A DNA stretch of 40,572 nucleotides from the NCBI GenBank assembly GCA_017402845.1, contig JAFPLH010000087.1, positions 1 through 40,572 of the forward strand. Reading direction: 5' to 3'. Of the stretch, positions 1 to 6,638 are shown in pieces (within the stretch, counting starts at the first letter, position 1; each line of letters begins with the position of its first letter). The position numbers and the translations under genes are program-made. This stretch comes from Clostridia bacterium (GTDB taxonomy: Bacteria; Bacillota; Clostridia; Oscillospirales; Acutalibacteraceae). Below the pieces are notes generated by a model. The model made no database searches. It had not been told where the DNA came from and saw only the letters and a list, made by a program, of their open reading frames with translations.

Positions 1-104
1 AGAACTCTGCGAAGCAGAAGCACCGACCGAGCCGGCAGGCGAGACTCGCTGCCCCTTAGAACCCCGCAAACTTTTTTGAAAAAAAGTTTGACAAAAAACT
101 TTAA
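1..104. repeat. Fragment of dispersed repeat, cut by the window edge
   Basis: Non-coding sequence. Positions 14-38 are identical over 25 bp to 34128-34152, inside the composite element described there. Positions 67-90 form a near-perfect hairpin (arms caaacttttt and aaaaagtttg). The sequence becomes coding-like only after about 105, where the hydrolase remnant begins, so this repeat probably marks the breakpoint that removed the 5' part of that gene. The full extent of the repeat lies to the left and cannot be seen. Confidence 0.6.
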
Positions 105-455
105 TTATTCACAATTTCTTTACTCGTTCAACAACCGTGTCCTGTACCCATTCTTGACTTTACAAAAGAGGTTGACTATGTGGGCAGACAGGCTTATAGA
201 GATGAAACCGGTTATCAGTATGTAAACCAATATGTGATAAGTAATGCTAAAGAGGGCAGAACGATTCGTTTTGACAATGCAGAACATATGGATTTTACCG
301 ATCTGCCGCTTTTCTCTCCTGTACTCGGTGAAATGCTCGGTCATGGTGATGTTGATACAGCAGAAATGATGACTCAGGTGAATAGTATAGTTCTTGATTG
401 GTTCAACTACTATCTGAAAAACGAGGGTACTCTTAATCTGAAGGATTTGTATTGA
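105..455 (+). pseudogene. 3' remnant of an alpha/beta hydrolase
   Basis: The frame is open from 105 to the TGA at 453-455. Hydrolase-like residues are clear from about 153 onward. The segment around NAEHMDFTDLPLFSP resembles the region of the catalytic histidine near the C-terminus of alpha/beta hydrolases such as the platelet-activating-factor acetylhydrolase/dienelactone hydrolase relatives. The nucleophile elbow (G-x-S-x-G) and most of the fold are missing. Such enzymes normally exceed 250 residues and only about 100 remain. A GTG at 180 could in principle start translation, but no good ribosome site precedes it. The upstream junction is repeat sequence, so truncation by insertion or rearrangement is more likely than a short real gene. 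It ends 4 bp before the LytTR gene. Confidence 0.6.
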
Positions 456-459
456 TAAA

Positions 460-900
460 ATGAAAACAAAAGTAACGAAAATCGAACGAAATAAACCCGA
501 AATGGTTGAGATACACTGTTACTCTGTAAGCGATGAAGTAAACGAGATCCTTGCCTTTGTAAAATCAAGGCAAGGACAGCTTACGGGTGTATCTGATGAT
601 AATATGTATGAGATCGCATTATCGGATATTTTCTACATAGAATCGGTAGAAAACAAGGTGTTTCTATATACGAAAGATAATGTATACGAAACGAAGTATA
701 AGCTCTATGAGCTTGAAGAACTGCTGAAAAGCAAGCGCTTTCTCAGAATATCAAAATCAACGGTTGTAAACCTGATGAAGATAGACTCAATTAAACCTGC
801 CTTAAACAGCAGGTTTACAGCCGAATTGTTTTCTGGAGAACAGATAGTAATTACAAGAAAATATGTTCCTGATCTGAAAAAAGCTTTGAAGGGAGAATAG
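460..900 (+). CDS. LytTR-domain DNA-binding transcriptional regulator
   Basis: This 146-residue protein has a LytTR DNA-binding domain from about residue 45 to the end. Visible landmarks are IFYIESVENKVFLYT, the YELEELL helix, FLRISKSTVVN and a terminal ITRKYVPDLKKAL. It has no receiver domain, so it is the stand-alone LytTR type rather than a two-component response regulator. The ATG lies 4 bp after the hydrolase remnant stop, and an AAGGA sits about 14 nt upstream inside that remnant. The next gene, a DUF3021 membrane protein, starts 4 bp later. LytTR-DUF3021 pairs recur in Firmicutes, and the membrane protein is thought to modulate the regulator. The target genes are not visible here. Function is inferred from the family. 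Confidence 0.88.
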   Translation: MKTKVTKIERNKPEMVEIHCYSVSDEVNEILAFVKSRQGQLTGVSDDNMYEIALSDIFYIESVENKVFLYTKDNVYETKYKLYELEELLKSKRFLRISKSTVVNLMKIDSIKPALNSRFTAELFSGEQIVITRKYVPDLKKALKGE

Positions 901-904
901 GGTT

Positions 905-1336
905 ATGACATTTAAAAGGTATTTTTTAATGCAGCTGCAAATATATTTTTTGTTGGTAAGTCTTATTTTTGCTGTCAGTATGGTACTCGGCGTAATATTT
1001 TCCCCGAATGAGCCTGTATATTACAGTCAATTCAGAGGACCTTTTATTCTTGCCGGATTGTGTGTACTGCCGTCTTTTGTGACATACTATAAAGATGAAC
1101 CGTCTGTACAGGAATATATCATTCGACATTTTATCCAACTGGTTATGATAGAAGCAATAGTATTGTTTATGATAGAACCGCCAGAAAATGTTAGTATAAT
1201 GTTATTCAGAGTGTTGGTTGGAATATCTGTATTCATAATATACGTTATCACAAAAGCTATGATAATGCTGCAAAAGTATAAGGAATCTATAAAGCTTACA
1301 AAACAGCTGAAAGAAATGCAGCTAAAAGAAGTATAA
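905..1336 (+). CDS. DUF3021 family membrane protein
   Basis: A 143-residue protein with four strongly hydrophobic segments, at roughly residues 10-32, 45-62, 75-92 and 100-118, and a basic C-terminal tail. Size, topology and position directly behind a LytTR gene match the DUF3021 family, which is found almost only in such pairs. The ATG follows a purine-rich stretch (ggagaataggg) at the end of the LytTR gene, so the two are probably co-transcribed and translationally coupled. Its likely role, inferred from family context, is to sense or relay an envelope signal to the LytTR partner. A bidirectional terminator follows at once. Confidence 0.8.
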   Translation: MTFKRYFLMQLQIYFLLVSLIFAVSMVLGVIFSPNEPVYYSQFRGPFILAGLCVLPSFVTYYKDEPSVQEYIIRHFIQLVMIEAIVLFMIEPPENVSIMLFRVLVGISVFIIYVITKAMIMLQKYKESIKLTKQLKEMQLKEV

Positions 1337-1342
1337 AAAAAT

Positions 1343-1378
1343 ACGCACCTTATCGTAAAAGGAAAGGTGCGTTTTTTT
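1343..1378. terminator. Bidirectional terminator between convergent operons
   Basis: The 9-bp stem acgcacctt/aaggtgcgt (1343-1351 and 1364-1372) has a T-run on the plus side. Read on the minus strand, the stem is also followed by T-rich sequence. It lies directly after the DUF3021 gene and about 50 bp after the end of the convergent membrane-protein gene. Confidence 0.85.
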
Positions 1379-1422
1379 ATACTGATAGCATACCGAAAAG
1401 ACCGGCAGATTATACAACAGTA

Positions 1423-2190
1423 TTAGTCAAATATTTTACCTAATGACGGATAAGCGGCTTGTAAGTAAGAAAGGCTTAACCAGATCTTTAAGTCATCAGA
1501 ATCTGTGATAGAAGGGCTAATATACATATAATCATTATTCTCTGAAAATTGGATCGTACTTTCAATCTTGTACCCATTCTCGGAAAAAACAACTGTCTCG
1601 CCGTCAATGACCTCGTAGTTGTATTTTGCGATAATATCATCATCAACAAGAGAAGTACCTGAGTAGAAAGTATATGTGCATATTTTATCGTCAAAGTGAA
1701 GTCCCAGACCGTATACTGAATCGGAATTCTCGACTCTTTCAGTATACACCCATTCCTGACTGCAAAGCTTTTCTTTGAGCTCGTTTATCTCGTTGCGCTT
1801 TTGTATGTATCTTTTTCCATCATAAATTCCGGAGCCTGTCAAAGCAATTGCAGCGGCAACGAAAACAGCAATAAATGCCGGAGAAGTTTTGTGAAATGAA
1901 GCAACAGGCGGCGTATTGTCTGTGAGATCGAGTTCATCAGGCAAATGACCTGAAACCAGAGCAGTTATATTTTTTTGCTTTTTGATAAGTACAAGATCAG
2001 GAAGCGCTGCCAGATAAATGAAGTAGGGCAGACCTAAAATAAAGCACTTAAATCCAACAAATTTTTTTTCGTAACCTTTAGCTTTTGTTAGTTTGTCGGC
2101 TTTTGAGCATAAAACTATGAAAACGATCAATAATACTATACCGAAAAAAAGGAAGGAAATACCGCTGTATACAGAAATATCATTTGTCAT
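1423..2190 (-). CDS. Membrane protein with C-terminal soluble domain, paralogue of its upstream neighbour
   Basis: A 255-residue protein of unknown function. The start at 2190 is preceded by GGAGGT 9 nt upstream and overlaps the end of the upstream gene by 11 bp. The first 100 residues hold two or three membrane segments with the signature FVGFKCFILGLPYFIYLAALPDL-like (aromatic, Lys-Cys, Pro-Asp-Leu). A further membrane segment (FIAVFVAAAIALTGSGIY) lies near residue 140, followed by a charged helix. The last 100 residues are beta-rich and Tyr/Asp-rich. The N-terminal module is clearly related to the 108-residue protein encoded upstream. No domain family is recognised. The toxin-antitoxin pair upstream is likely co-transcribed, but a functional link is unproven. 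Confidence 0.65.
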   Translation of the reverse strand: MTNDISVYSGISFLFFGIVLLIVFIVLCSKADKLTKAKGYEKKFVGFKCFILGLPYFIYLAALPDLVLIKKQKNITALVSGHLPDELDLTDNTPPVASFHKTSPAFIAVFVAAAIALTGSGIYDGKRYIQKRNEINELKEKLCSQEWVYTERVENSDSVYGLGLHFDDKICTYTFYSGTSLVDDDIIAKYNYEVIDGETVVFSENGYKIESTIQFSENNDYMYISPSITDSDDLKIWLSLSYLQAAYPSLGKIFD

Positions 2191-2506
2191 TTGATGATAC
2201 CTCCGTTTCGTTGTCATAGCTTTTTTCAAGCGTTAAAAGCGGTTTTTCTTTTTCTGAAGGATTTGCACACAAAATGTTGAGAGCCTTCTCGGCATTGTTA
2301 CGAGCGTTTAAGTCGGGGTGACATGCAAGATAAGCAAAGTAAACAGGACCTAATACAAAGCATTTTATTCCAACAAATTGTATTACATATCCTTTTTCCT
2401 TGATCGCATCTGACATTTTGTGACAAACAGCAATATAAAAAGCTAATGAAATGACTGAAACTATCAGTACGGAAATAATTTGCGCTAATGAAAGAGTATC
2501 GTCCAT
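2180..2506 (-). CDS. Small membrane protein sharing the FVGxKCFxLG module
   Basis: A 108-residue protein with an N-terminal membrane helix (residues about 8-28), then the motif FVGIKCFVLGPVYFAYLACHPDL-like at residues 42-64, and a polar tail. Size, motif and position show it is a short paralogue of the next gene's N-terminal half. The two probably arose by tandem duplication followed by gain or loss of the soluble domain. A good ribosome site (aaaggag) lies before the ATG. It starts 24 bp after the toxin gene stop, so it appears to belong to the same transcript. Function unknown. A heteromeric membrane complex with its paralogue is a reasonable guess only. Confidence 0.6.
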   Translation of the reverse strand: MDDTLSLAQIISVLIVSVISLAFYIAVCHKMSDAIKEKGYVIQFVGIKCFVLGPVYFAYLACHPDLNARNNAEKALNILCANPSEKEKPLLTLEKSYDNETEVSSNDK

Positions 2507-2530
2507 AAAAATTCTCCTTTTTTGGTGTAT

Positions 2531-2818
2531 TCAGGATAATGAATTCGTGTCTGAAGTAACAGCCGCAAAGATCATCAGAGTTTTATCCTTCGCATGCATA
2601 ATTTTATAGACAATTCTTATATCGGTAAAAAACACCTTTGCGGTATATATCGAACCGTTAGAGGTGCTGAAGGCAAGTTTACCGTACCTGCTTTGCTCAT
2701 TATCGAACGGCGAATCGATCAGCTTAGTTACAGCGGCTTTAATGATAGAACGATCATGAGGAGAAAAGGATTTGATATCCTCTGCAAATTCAGGTAAGAA
2801 TCTTACCAATAAATTCAT
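2531..2818 (-). CDS. RelE/ParE-like toxin of a type II toxin-antitoxin pair
   Basis: A basic 95-residue protein. The order of predicted elements (N-terminal strand, helical hairpin with FAEDIKSFSPHDRSIIKAAV, then strands with KVFFTDIRIVYKI) matches the RelE/ParE fold. The gene overlaps the upstream antitoxin by 4 bp (ATGA), the classic antitoxin-first order. RelE-type members cut mRNA on the ribosome and ParE-type members poison gyrase. The sequence alone does not settle which applies, as the catalytic residues are variable. Divergence is substantial, so the assignment rests on fold-like pattern plus context. Confidence 0.7.
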   Translation of the reverse strand: MNLLVRFLPEFAEDIKSFSPHDRSIIKAAVTKLIDSPFDNEQSRYGKLAFSTSNGSIYTAKVFFTDIRIVYKIMHAKDKTLMIFAAVTSDTNSLS

Positions 2819-3138
2819 TCAAAATCAACTCCACTCGGCGGTATTTCAAACTCTGTGGTAAATGCGGTTTGTTTAAAGATATCATCTTCTGTAAGGAGAT
2901 GAGAAGGTTTAATATTAGCAAGGCGTTCACAGGCAACAGAAACAGCACGCATTGTGTTTAGTCTGTCGATAAGATTTACATATTCGTTAGGAGAAAGAAG
3001 AACACATTCAGCGGAATTGTTTTTCATAACGACCTTTGCACCGGATATTTTGACCTCATCGAATATTTTGCCTGCAAGACCTTTATTGAACATTGAAATG
3101 GACACAGTGTTCTCAATTATACTTTTAATTGATTTCAT
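2815..3138 (-). CDS. Phd/YefM-like antitoxin
   Basis: A 107-residue protein. The N-terminal half (SISMFNKGLAGKIFDEVKISG, then KVVMKNNSAECVLLSPNEYVNLID) carries the Phd/YefM pattern: a short helix-turn region for DNA binding, followed by the conserved 'nn..a.vvls..eY' strand and helix. The acidic C-terminal part would neutralise the toxin. The stop codon overlaps the toxin start. Antitoxins of this family normally repress their own promoter. Here the only strong promoter seen lies upstream of the preceding small membrane-protein gene, so the whole operon may be under this control (inference). Confidence 0.78.
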   Translation of the reverse strand: MKSIKSIIENTVSISMFNKGLAGKIFDEVKISGAKVVMKNNSAECVLLSPNEYVNLIDRLNTMRAVSVACERLANIKPSHLLTEDDIFKQTAFTTEFEIPPSGVDFE

Positions 3139-3150
3139 AAGTATGCTCCA

Positions 3151-3330
3151 TTATTTTTCTTTCCAACTATTAATGCCGAACAAAACAGAAATAAAAGCCG
3201 CACCGCTTGCGCCCATACCGAAATACATACATAATTCTTTTTTGTCGAGAACATTAAAAACGATAGCAGTAATAATAAGTCCTAAGGATATTGCAGCTAA
3301 TACCACAGCAAAAATAAAATTCTTTTTCAT
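3151..3330 (-). CDS. Small two-helix membrane protein
   Basis: A 59-residue hydrophobic protein that heads the minus-strand operon. Two membrane helices are visible, at about residues 5-26 and 34-52, followed by a short basic tail. The ATG at 3330 was chosen because AAGGTG stands 6 nt upstream. The longer open frame reaching 3426 has no ribosome site and runs over the promoter -10 box. It ends 12 bp before the antitoxin start. No family is recognised. Confidence 0.6.
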   Translation of the reverse strand: MKKNFIFAVVLAAISLGLIITAIVFNVLDKKELCMYFGMGASGAAFISVLFGINSWKEK

Positions 3331-3397
3331 ATTATTCACCTTTAAATGAGATTTATTAACGTTACTGTAAAATAATAAGTTCGTTATCACAAGTAAT

Positions 3398-3426
3398 ATT
3401 ATATAATGTATCAAAATTTTTTTCAA
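3398..3426 (-). promoter_or_regulatory. Predicted sigma-A promoter of the small-protein/TA operon
   Basis: Read on the minus strand: TTGAAA (3421-3426), 17-bp spacer, TATAAT (3398-3403). It lies about 70 bp before the first start codon of the five-gene operon. Confidence 0.7.
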
Positions 3427-3642
3427 TGATTTTTTTGAATAATATTAGCAGCAGACTTTAAAAATTTAAAATTAATCAGTATTAACTTCATTCTAATCAA
3501 TTTCTAATTTACAATACATTTTAGTTTAATAATAATGGGGTATCATATAGTCACAGCAAAAGACAAACCATCGAAACGGAAAAATTGAAGCTTCAAAAAG
3601 AATATGGTAAAAACTAAGGCTGTAATACAGGAGGTATAAAAA
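3427..3642. other. AT-rich intergenic region between divergent operons
   Basis: No gene is seen. The sequence is very A/T rich and holds the leader of the plus-strand DUF4342 pair. A weak promoter candidate for that pair is the TTTACA in 'atttacaatac' near 3510, with A/T boxes 16-17 bp downstream. AGGAGG lies just before the ATG at 3643. Confidence 0.45.
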
Positions 3643-4380
3643 ATGAAAAGCTATGAAATGGTAGAATCGTTGAGCGATAAGGCTCATGTAAGTCTGGAAC
3701 AGGCAAAAGAAGCACTTGAAAAATCTAATTGGGATATGCTCGACGCATTGATCTATCTGGAAAGAAACAACAATGCATCGATACCGAACGCAGGCAACAA
3801 TGGTTTTAACTATCCCGGAAGTCAAATGAATCCGATAAACGGTCAGTTTGGTCAGCCGCCAATGCCGCCTCACGGAGCACCCTTTCCTCCGCATGGCGCA
3901 CCTATGCCGCCGCATGGTCCGCAGTTCGGACCAAGACCGAACGGATTTAATGCACCGCCTCGCGGCAAAGGTCCCAACGGTCCTCAATTCAGAGTGGTTC
4001 CTCCGAACGGTGTACCGCCGTATGATCCCGGAAAATCAGTGAGCGAATCACTTGGCAGAGCATGCGGAAAAGCAGAAAAAATCATCGGCAACGGCTTTGA
4101 CAATTCGTTTGTTATCCGCAAAAAAGACGGTGAGGTTCTTGTACAGCTTCCGGTATTCATCTTTATAATCGCACTTCTTGCAAGTGTTCCGATCTTTCCG
4201 GCAGTATTCATATTAACAATTATCGGTTTGTTCTCCGGATTGAGAATCTCCTTTGAGGGTAAGAACATAGAGAATCTGAGTCTTAACGATACTGTAAACG
4301 ACGCTGTTAAGAAGGCAACAGACGCAACTGAGAAAATAAAAGATGACTTCAAAACAGGCTTTGATGAAGCAAAGAAATAA
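3643..4380 (+). CDS. UBA-like plus DUF4342 protein with proline-rich linker
   Basis: A 245-residue protein in three parts. Residues 1-40 form a UBA-like three-helix module resembling the N-terminal domain of EF-Ts (VSLEQAKEALEKSNWDMLDALIYLE). Residues 45-130 are a Gly/Pro/Asn-rich linker with three 7-residue units of the form xPPHGAP (DNA about 3862-3927). Residues 140-245 match DUF4342: an amphipathic AEKIIGNGFDNSF start, two hydrophobic segments (VFIFIIALLASVPIF, VFILTIIGLFSGL) and a charged helical tail. The role of the family is unknown. A membrane-associated protein that presents a small protein-binding domain is the structural inference. It is followed 37 bp later by a shorter paralogue. 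Confidence 0.75.
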   Translation: MKSYEMVESLSDKAHVSLEQAKEALEKSNWDMLDALIYLERNNNASIPNAGNNGFNYPGSQMNPINGQFGQPPMPPHGAPFPPHGAPMPPHGPQFGPRPNGFNAPPRGKGPNGPQFRVVPPNGVPPYDPGKSVSESLGRACGKAEKIIGNGFDNSFVIRKKDGEVLVQLPVFIFIIALLASVPIFPAVFILTIIGLFSGLRISFEGKNIENLSLNDTVNDAVKKATDATEKIKDDFKTGFDEAKK

Positions 4381-4417
4381 ACGGGACGTATATGAAATTT
4401 TTGGAAGGTGAGTTATT

Positions 4418-5002
4418 ATGACAAATGAAGAAATGGTAGAGAAGATCGTTAGCAGAACAGGTATAACAGAGGAGCAGGCTAAAGAGGCTTTGGAGAAGAA
4501 CAACAACGATTTGCTTGACGCAATGATCTATGTTGAAAAAACATATTCTGCAAAGAAGCAGCCTGAGGAGAACGCAGCATTTACTGCAAATATTCCGAAC
4601 GGACAGCCGCAGGAAAACCCACAAAACAACAACTATGCACAACAGCCCTTTGAGCAGCCTGCATTTAACGAGAATAAATGCTATGGCAGTATTAACGGCG
4701 AGAAAATCGGAGAGTACTGCAAAAAGGCTGAGAGCGTATTTAAAAAGATCATGGACTTTGGTTTTAACAACCATATTGAGGTTTCCTACAATAACAATAC
4801 GGTGTTTACAATGCCTGTTATCATACCTGCAGCAATGCTTGTGTTAAGTGCAAGCACACTTATTTGGCCGGTGGTAATCAGTATGTTCTTTGATGTTAAG
4901 TATAGCTTTAAGAGCAACAAGCTTAATACAGTTAAAGCAAATCTATTCTTGAACGGAGCATATGACCTTATTCAGAAAATCAAAATGAGCTTTATGGGTT
5001 AA
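4418..5002 (+). CDS. UBA-like plus DUF4342 protein, second paralogue
   Basis: A 194-residue tandem paralogue of the preceding gene with the same order: a UBA-like module (residues 1-42, GITEEQAKEALEKNNNDLLDAMIYVE), an Asn/Gln-rich rather than Pro-rich linker, then DUF4342 (KKAESVFKKIMDFGFNNHIEV onward) with a hydrophobic region TMPVIIPAAMLVLSAS. The ATG is preceded by GGAAGGTGAG. Conserved ends and a diverged linker suggest that the linker tolerates drift and the end domains carry the function. Its own terminator now sits 360 bp away because two small elements have inserted between gene and terminator. Confidence 0.75.
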   Translation: MTNEEMVEKIVSRTGITEEQAKEALEKNNNDLLDAMIYVEKTYSAKKQPEENAAFTANIPNGQPQENPQNNNYAQQPFEQPAFNENKCYGSINGEKIGEYCKKAESVFKKIMDFGFNNHIEVSYNNNTVFTMPVIIPAAMLVLSASTLIWPVVISMFFDVKYSFKSNKLNTVKANLFLNGAYDLIQKIKMSFMG

Positions 5003-5021
5003 TTGTATTTCTGAAATTTTA

Positions 5022-5193
5022 GGCAATACTGCACAGAGATTATGTCGAAGATACGCAGTGGATTTTTTCGGCAGAGTGCATAAAACGATCGCAGTAATAC
5101 TGACGTATTTCAAGGGAGTTTTGTGTACTATGCTGGAAAAAGATCAAGCAGATTTGGCACAAAGCCGTCAGGCGGTCTTTGTGCGGTGTTGCC
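5022..5193. mobile_element. MITE-like element, family R2 (GGCAAYACYGCACA ends), copy 1
   Basis: A 172-bp non-coding element with inverted ends ggcaatactgcacagag and ctttgtgcggtgttgcc (15 of 17 complementary). It is flanked by TTTA on both sides (5018-5021 and 5194-5197), read as a target duplication. It has no open frame of its own. Its interior shares atactgacgtatttcaag (5098-5115) with the composite element near 34160. Confidence 0.75.
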
Positions 5194-5197
5194 TTTA

Positions 5198-5359
5198 GGG
5201 CACCTCTAAAAACCTCACGCTGCCCATCTGCACCGTATCTTCAGCCGTCATATTGCACAAAAAATCTTGACATACGTCAGTATGCCGGCGATTTTAAAAT
5301 GCCGTCTGCCGACTAAATCTACGGCACATCTGAACGACGGCAGGTTTTTAGAGATGCCC
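5198..5359. mobile_element. MITE-like element, family R1 (GGGCATCTCTAAAAACC ends), copy A
   Basis: A 162-bp non-coding element with imperfect terminal repeats gggcacctctaaaaacct and aggtttttagagatgccc. It is flanked by TTTA (5194-5197 and 5360-5363). It is about 94 percent identical by eye to copy C at 36971. It lies directly beside the R2 element, sharing one TTTA. Short open frames across it on both strands are accidental. Confidence 0.85.
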
Positions 5360-5362
5360 TTT

Positions 5363-5397
5363 ACTCCTGTCTGTATTATTACGGACAGGAGTTTTTT
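5363..5397 (+). terminator. Rho-independent terminator, displaced from the DUF4342 operon
   Basis: A 12-bp near-perfect stem (actcctgtctgt and acggacaggagt, 5363-5374 and 5381-5392) with a T6 tail on the plus strand. The only plus-strand gene it can serve is the DUF4342 paralogue ending at 5002. Removing the two elements would place it about 16 nt after that stop codon. Confidence 0.85.
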
Positions 5398-5404
5398 GTT
5401 AAAA

Positions 5405-5434
5405 AAACACCGTACAACAATGTGTGCGGTGTTT
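5405..5434 (-). terminator. Terminator of upp
   Basis: The stem aaacaccgtaca/tgtgcggtgttt, read on the minus strand, is followed by a T7 run (5401-5407). It starts 18 bp after the upp stop codon. Confidence 0.8.
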
Positions 5435-5452
5435 TGCTTGTTGAGAAAAGTA

Positions 5453-6085
5453 TTACTTTGTACCGAATATTCTGTCGCCGGCATCTCCCAAGCCCGGACA
5501 AATGTAAGCATTTTCGTTAAGACAACGGTCTAACTGACCAACATATATCTGAATATCCGGGTGAGCTTCTGATAAACGTTTAAGTCCCTCAGGTGCAGCG
5601 ATGATACAGAGAAATTTAATGCTTTCGCCGCCGTGTTTTTTTACGAAATCGACTGCAGCAGAAGCAGAACCTCCAGTTGCAAGCATAGGATCAAGAATTA
5701 TAATATCTCTCTCGTTAATTGATTGAGGCAGCTTGCAGTAATACTCGTGCGGTTCGTGTGTTTTTTCATCACGGTATAATCCGATATGACCTACTTTAGC
5801 AGTAGGCACAAGTGAGAGAATACCGTTTACCATTCCGAGGCCTGCACGGAGTACAGGTACAACGGCAAGCTTTTTACCTGCAATTTCGGGTGATTTGCAT
5901 TTCTCGATCGGAGTTTCGATCTCAATGTCAGCGGTAGGCAGATCACGCATTGCCTCATATCCCATTAGCATAGCTATTTCTTCTACAAGCTTGCGGAACT
6001 CGTTTGTTCCTGTTTGTTTTTTTCTTAGAATAGTTATCTTGTGAGCAAGCAGCGGATGATCCATAATAGTGATATTGTTACTCAT
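5453..6085 (-). CDS. upp: Uracil phosphoribosyltransferase
   Basis: A 210-residue enzyme of the usual length that makes UMP from uracil and PRPP in pyrimidine salvage. The PRPP-binding loop [10 protein letters not shown], the motif [11 protein letters not shown] and the uracil-binding C-terminal segment GLGDAGDR are all present. The start at 6085 (MSNNIT) was chosen because GGAGAGG lies just upstream and the promoter -10 box would fall inside any longer frame. It has its own promoter and terminator, so it is a single-gene unit despite lying behind yajC. Cytosolic. Confidence 0.97.
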   Translation of the reverse strand: MSNNITIMDHPLLAHKITILRKKQTGTNEFRKLVEEIAMLMGYEAMRDLPTADIEIETPIEKCKSPEIAGKKLAVVPVLRAGLGMVNGILSLVPTAKVGHIGLYRDEKTHEPHEYYCKLPQSINERDIIILDPMLATGGSASAAVDFVKKHGGESIKFLCIIAAPEGLKRLSEAHPDIQIYVGQLDRCLNENAYICPGLGDAGDRIFGTK

Positions 6086-6119
6086 CAAAAACCTCTCCTT
6101 TTTACATAATGTTATTATA

Positions 6120-6148
6120 ATTATATAGCTAATAAGAACTGTTGTCAA
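6120..6148 (-). promoter_or_regulatory. Consensus sigma-A promoter of upp
   Basis: Minus strand: TTGACA (6143-6148), 17-bp spacer, TATAAT (6120-6125). Both boxes are perfect consensus. Confidence 0.88.
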
Positions 6149-6157
6149 ACAGATTCA

Positions 6158-6221
6158 TGGGCATTTCAGAAAATCACGCCGTATTCATTTTGTTGTAAAC
6201 GTGATTTCCGGAAATGCCCAA
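6158..6221. repeat. 64-bp long inverted repeat between yajC and upp
   Basis: Two 21-bp arms match at 19 positions: they begin tgggcatttc and end aaatcacg on one side, with the mirror at 6201-6221, and the loop is 22 bp. It starts 18 bp after the yajC stop. There is no T-run on either side, so it is not a standard terminator. It could be an RNA-stabilising 3' stem or a small palindromic repeat unit. The outer bases GGGCATTTC resemble the R1 element ends, but no flanking duplication is seen. Confidence 0.65.
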
Positions 6222-6238
6222 TAGTTTACCGGATAATA

Positions 6239-6559
6239 TTATTTTTTCTTTTCTTCACTATTCTTTGCAGTTGATTTTTCATTATTTACAGAAGACAAAG
6301 CCCATTTTTTGAGTTTGATCTTTGTTCTGTCAGCGCCTGTTTCGATAACCATTGTATCGGTATCATCGTTAATGTTTACAACTCTGCCTACAATACCGCC
6401 TATTGTAACAATTTCATCACCGATTTCAAGGTTTTTTCTCATCTGTTCCTCTTCTTTTTTCTGTTTCGATTGAGGTCTGATAAGCAAAAAGTAGAAAGCA
6501 ACAACAATAATAACAGTTGTTGAAATAAGCTGAATCATTTGTCCAGTGCTTTGATCCAT
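6239..6559 (-). CDS. yajC: Preprotein translocase accessory subunit YajC
   Basis: A 106-residue single-pass membrane protein of the Sec translocase SecDF-YajC subcomplex. One N-terminal helix (IQLISTTVIIVVAFYFLLI) is followed by the family signature RPQxKxxKxxxxM and the LxxGDEIVTIGGIVGxV domain, with a Lys-rich tail. The start at 6559 has AAGGGTG 9 nt upstream, and the longer frame from 6580 lacks a ribosome site. It is 79 bp downstream of tgt, a common arrangement. Confidence 0.95.
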   Translation of the reverse strand: MDQSTGQMIQLISTTVIIVVAFYFLLIRPQSKQKKEEEQMRKNLEIGDEIVTIGGIVGRVVNINDDTDTMVIETGADRTKIKLKKWALSSVNNEKSTAKNSEEKKK

Positions 6560-6638
6560 TATTATGTAACACCCTTTCATTTTTTATTCAACCAATATTA
6601 TAACATTATCTGTAAAATAATGCAACCACATTTTGAGT

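Noticed and set aside
3526..3987. 153-residue minus-strand frame over the first DUF4342 gene
   Set aside because: It is an antisense shadow of the proline-rich coding region and crosses the leader and ribosome site of the real gene.
3643..5002. A bacterial ubiquitin-type conjugation system with the RING protein at 37239
   Set aside because: Only binding-type domains are seen, far apart, with no ubiquitin-like, E1, E2 or deconjugase gene in the window.
5248..5533. Overlapping open frames of about 87 residues on both strands
   Set aside because: They run across the non-coding R1 element, the two terminators and the 3' end of upp, with no ribosome sites and no protein-like pattern.
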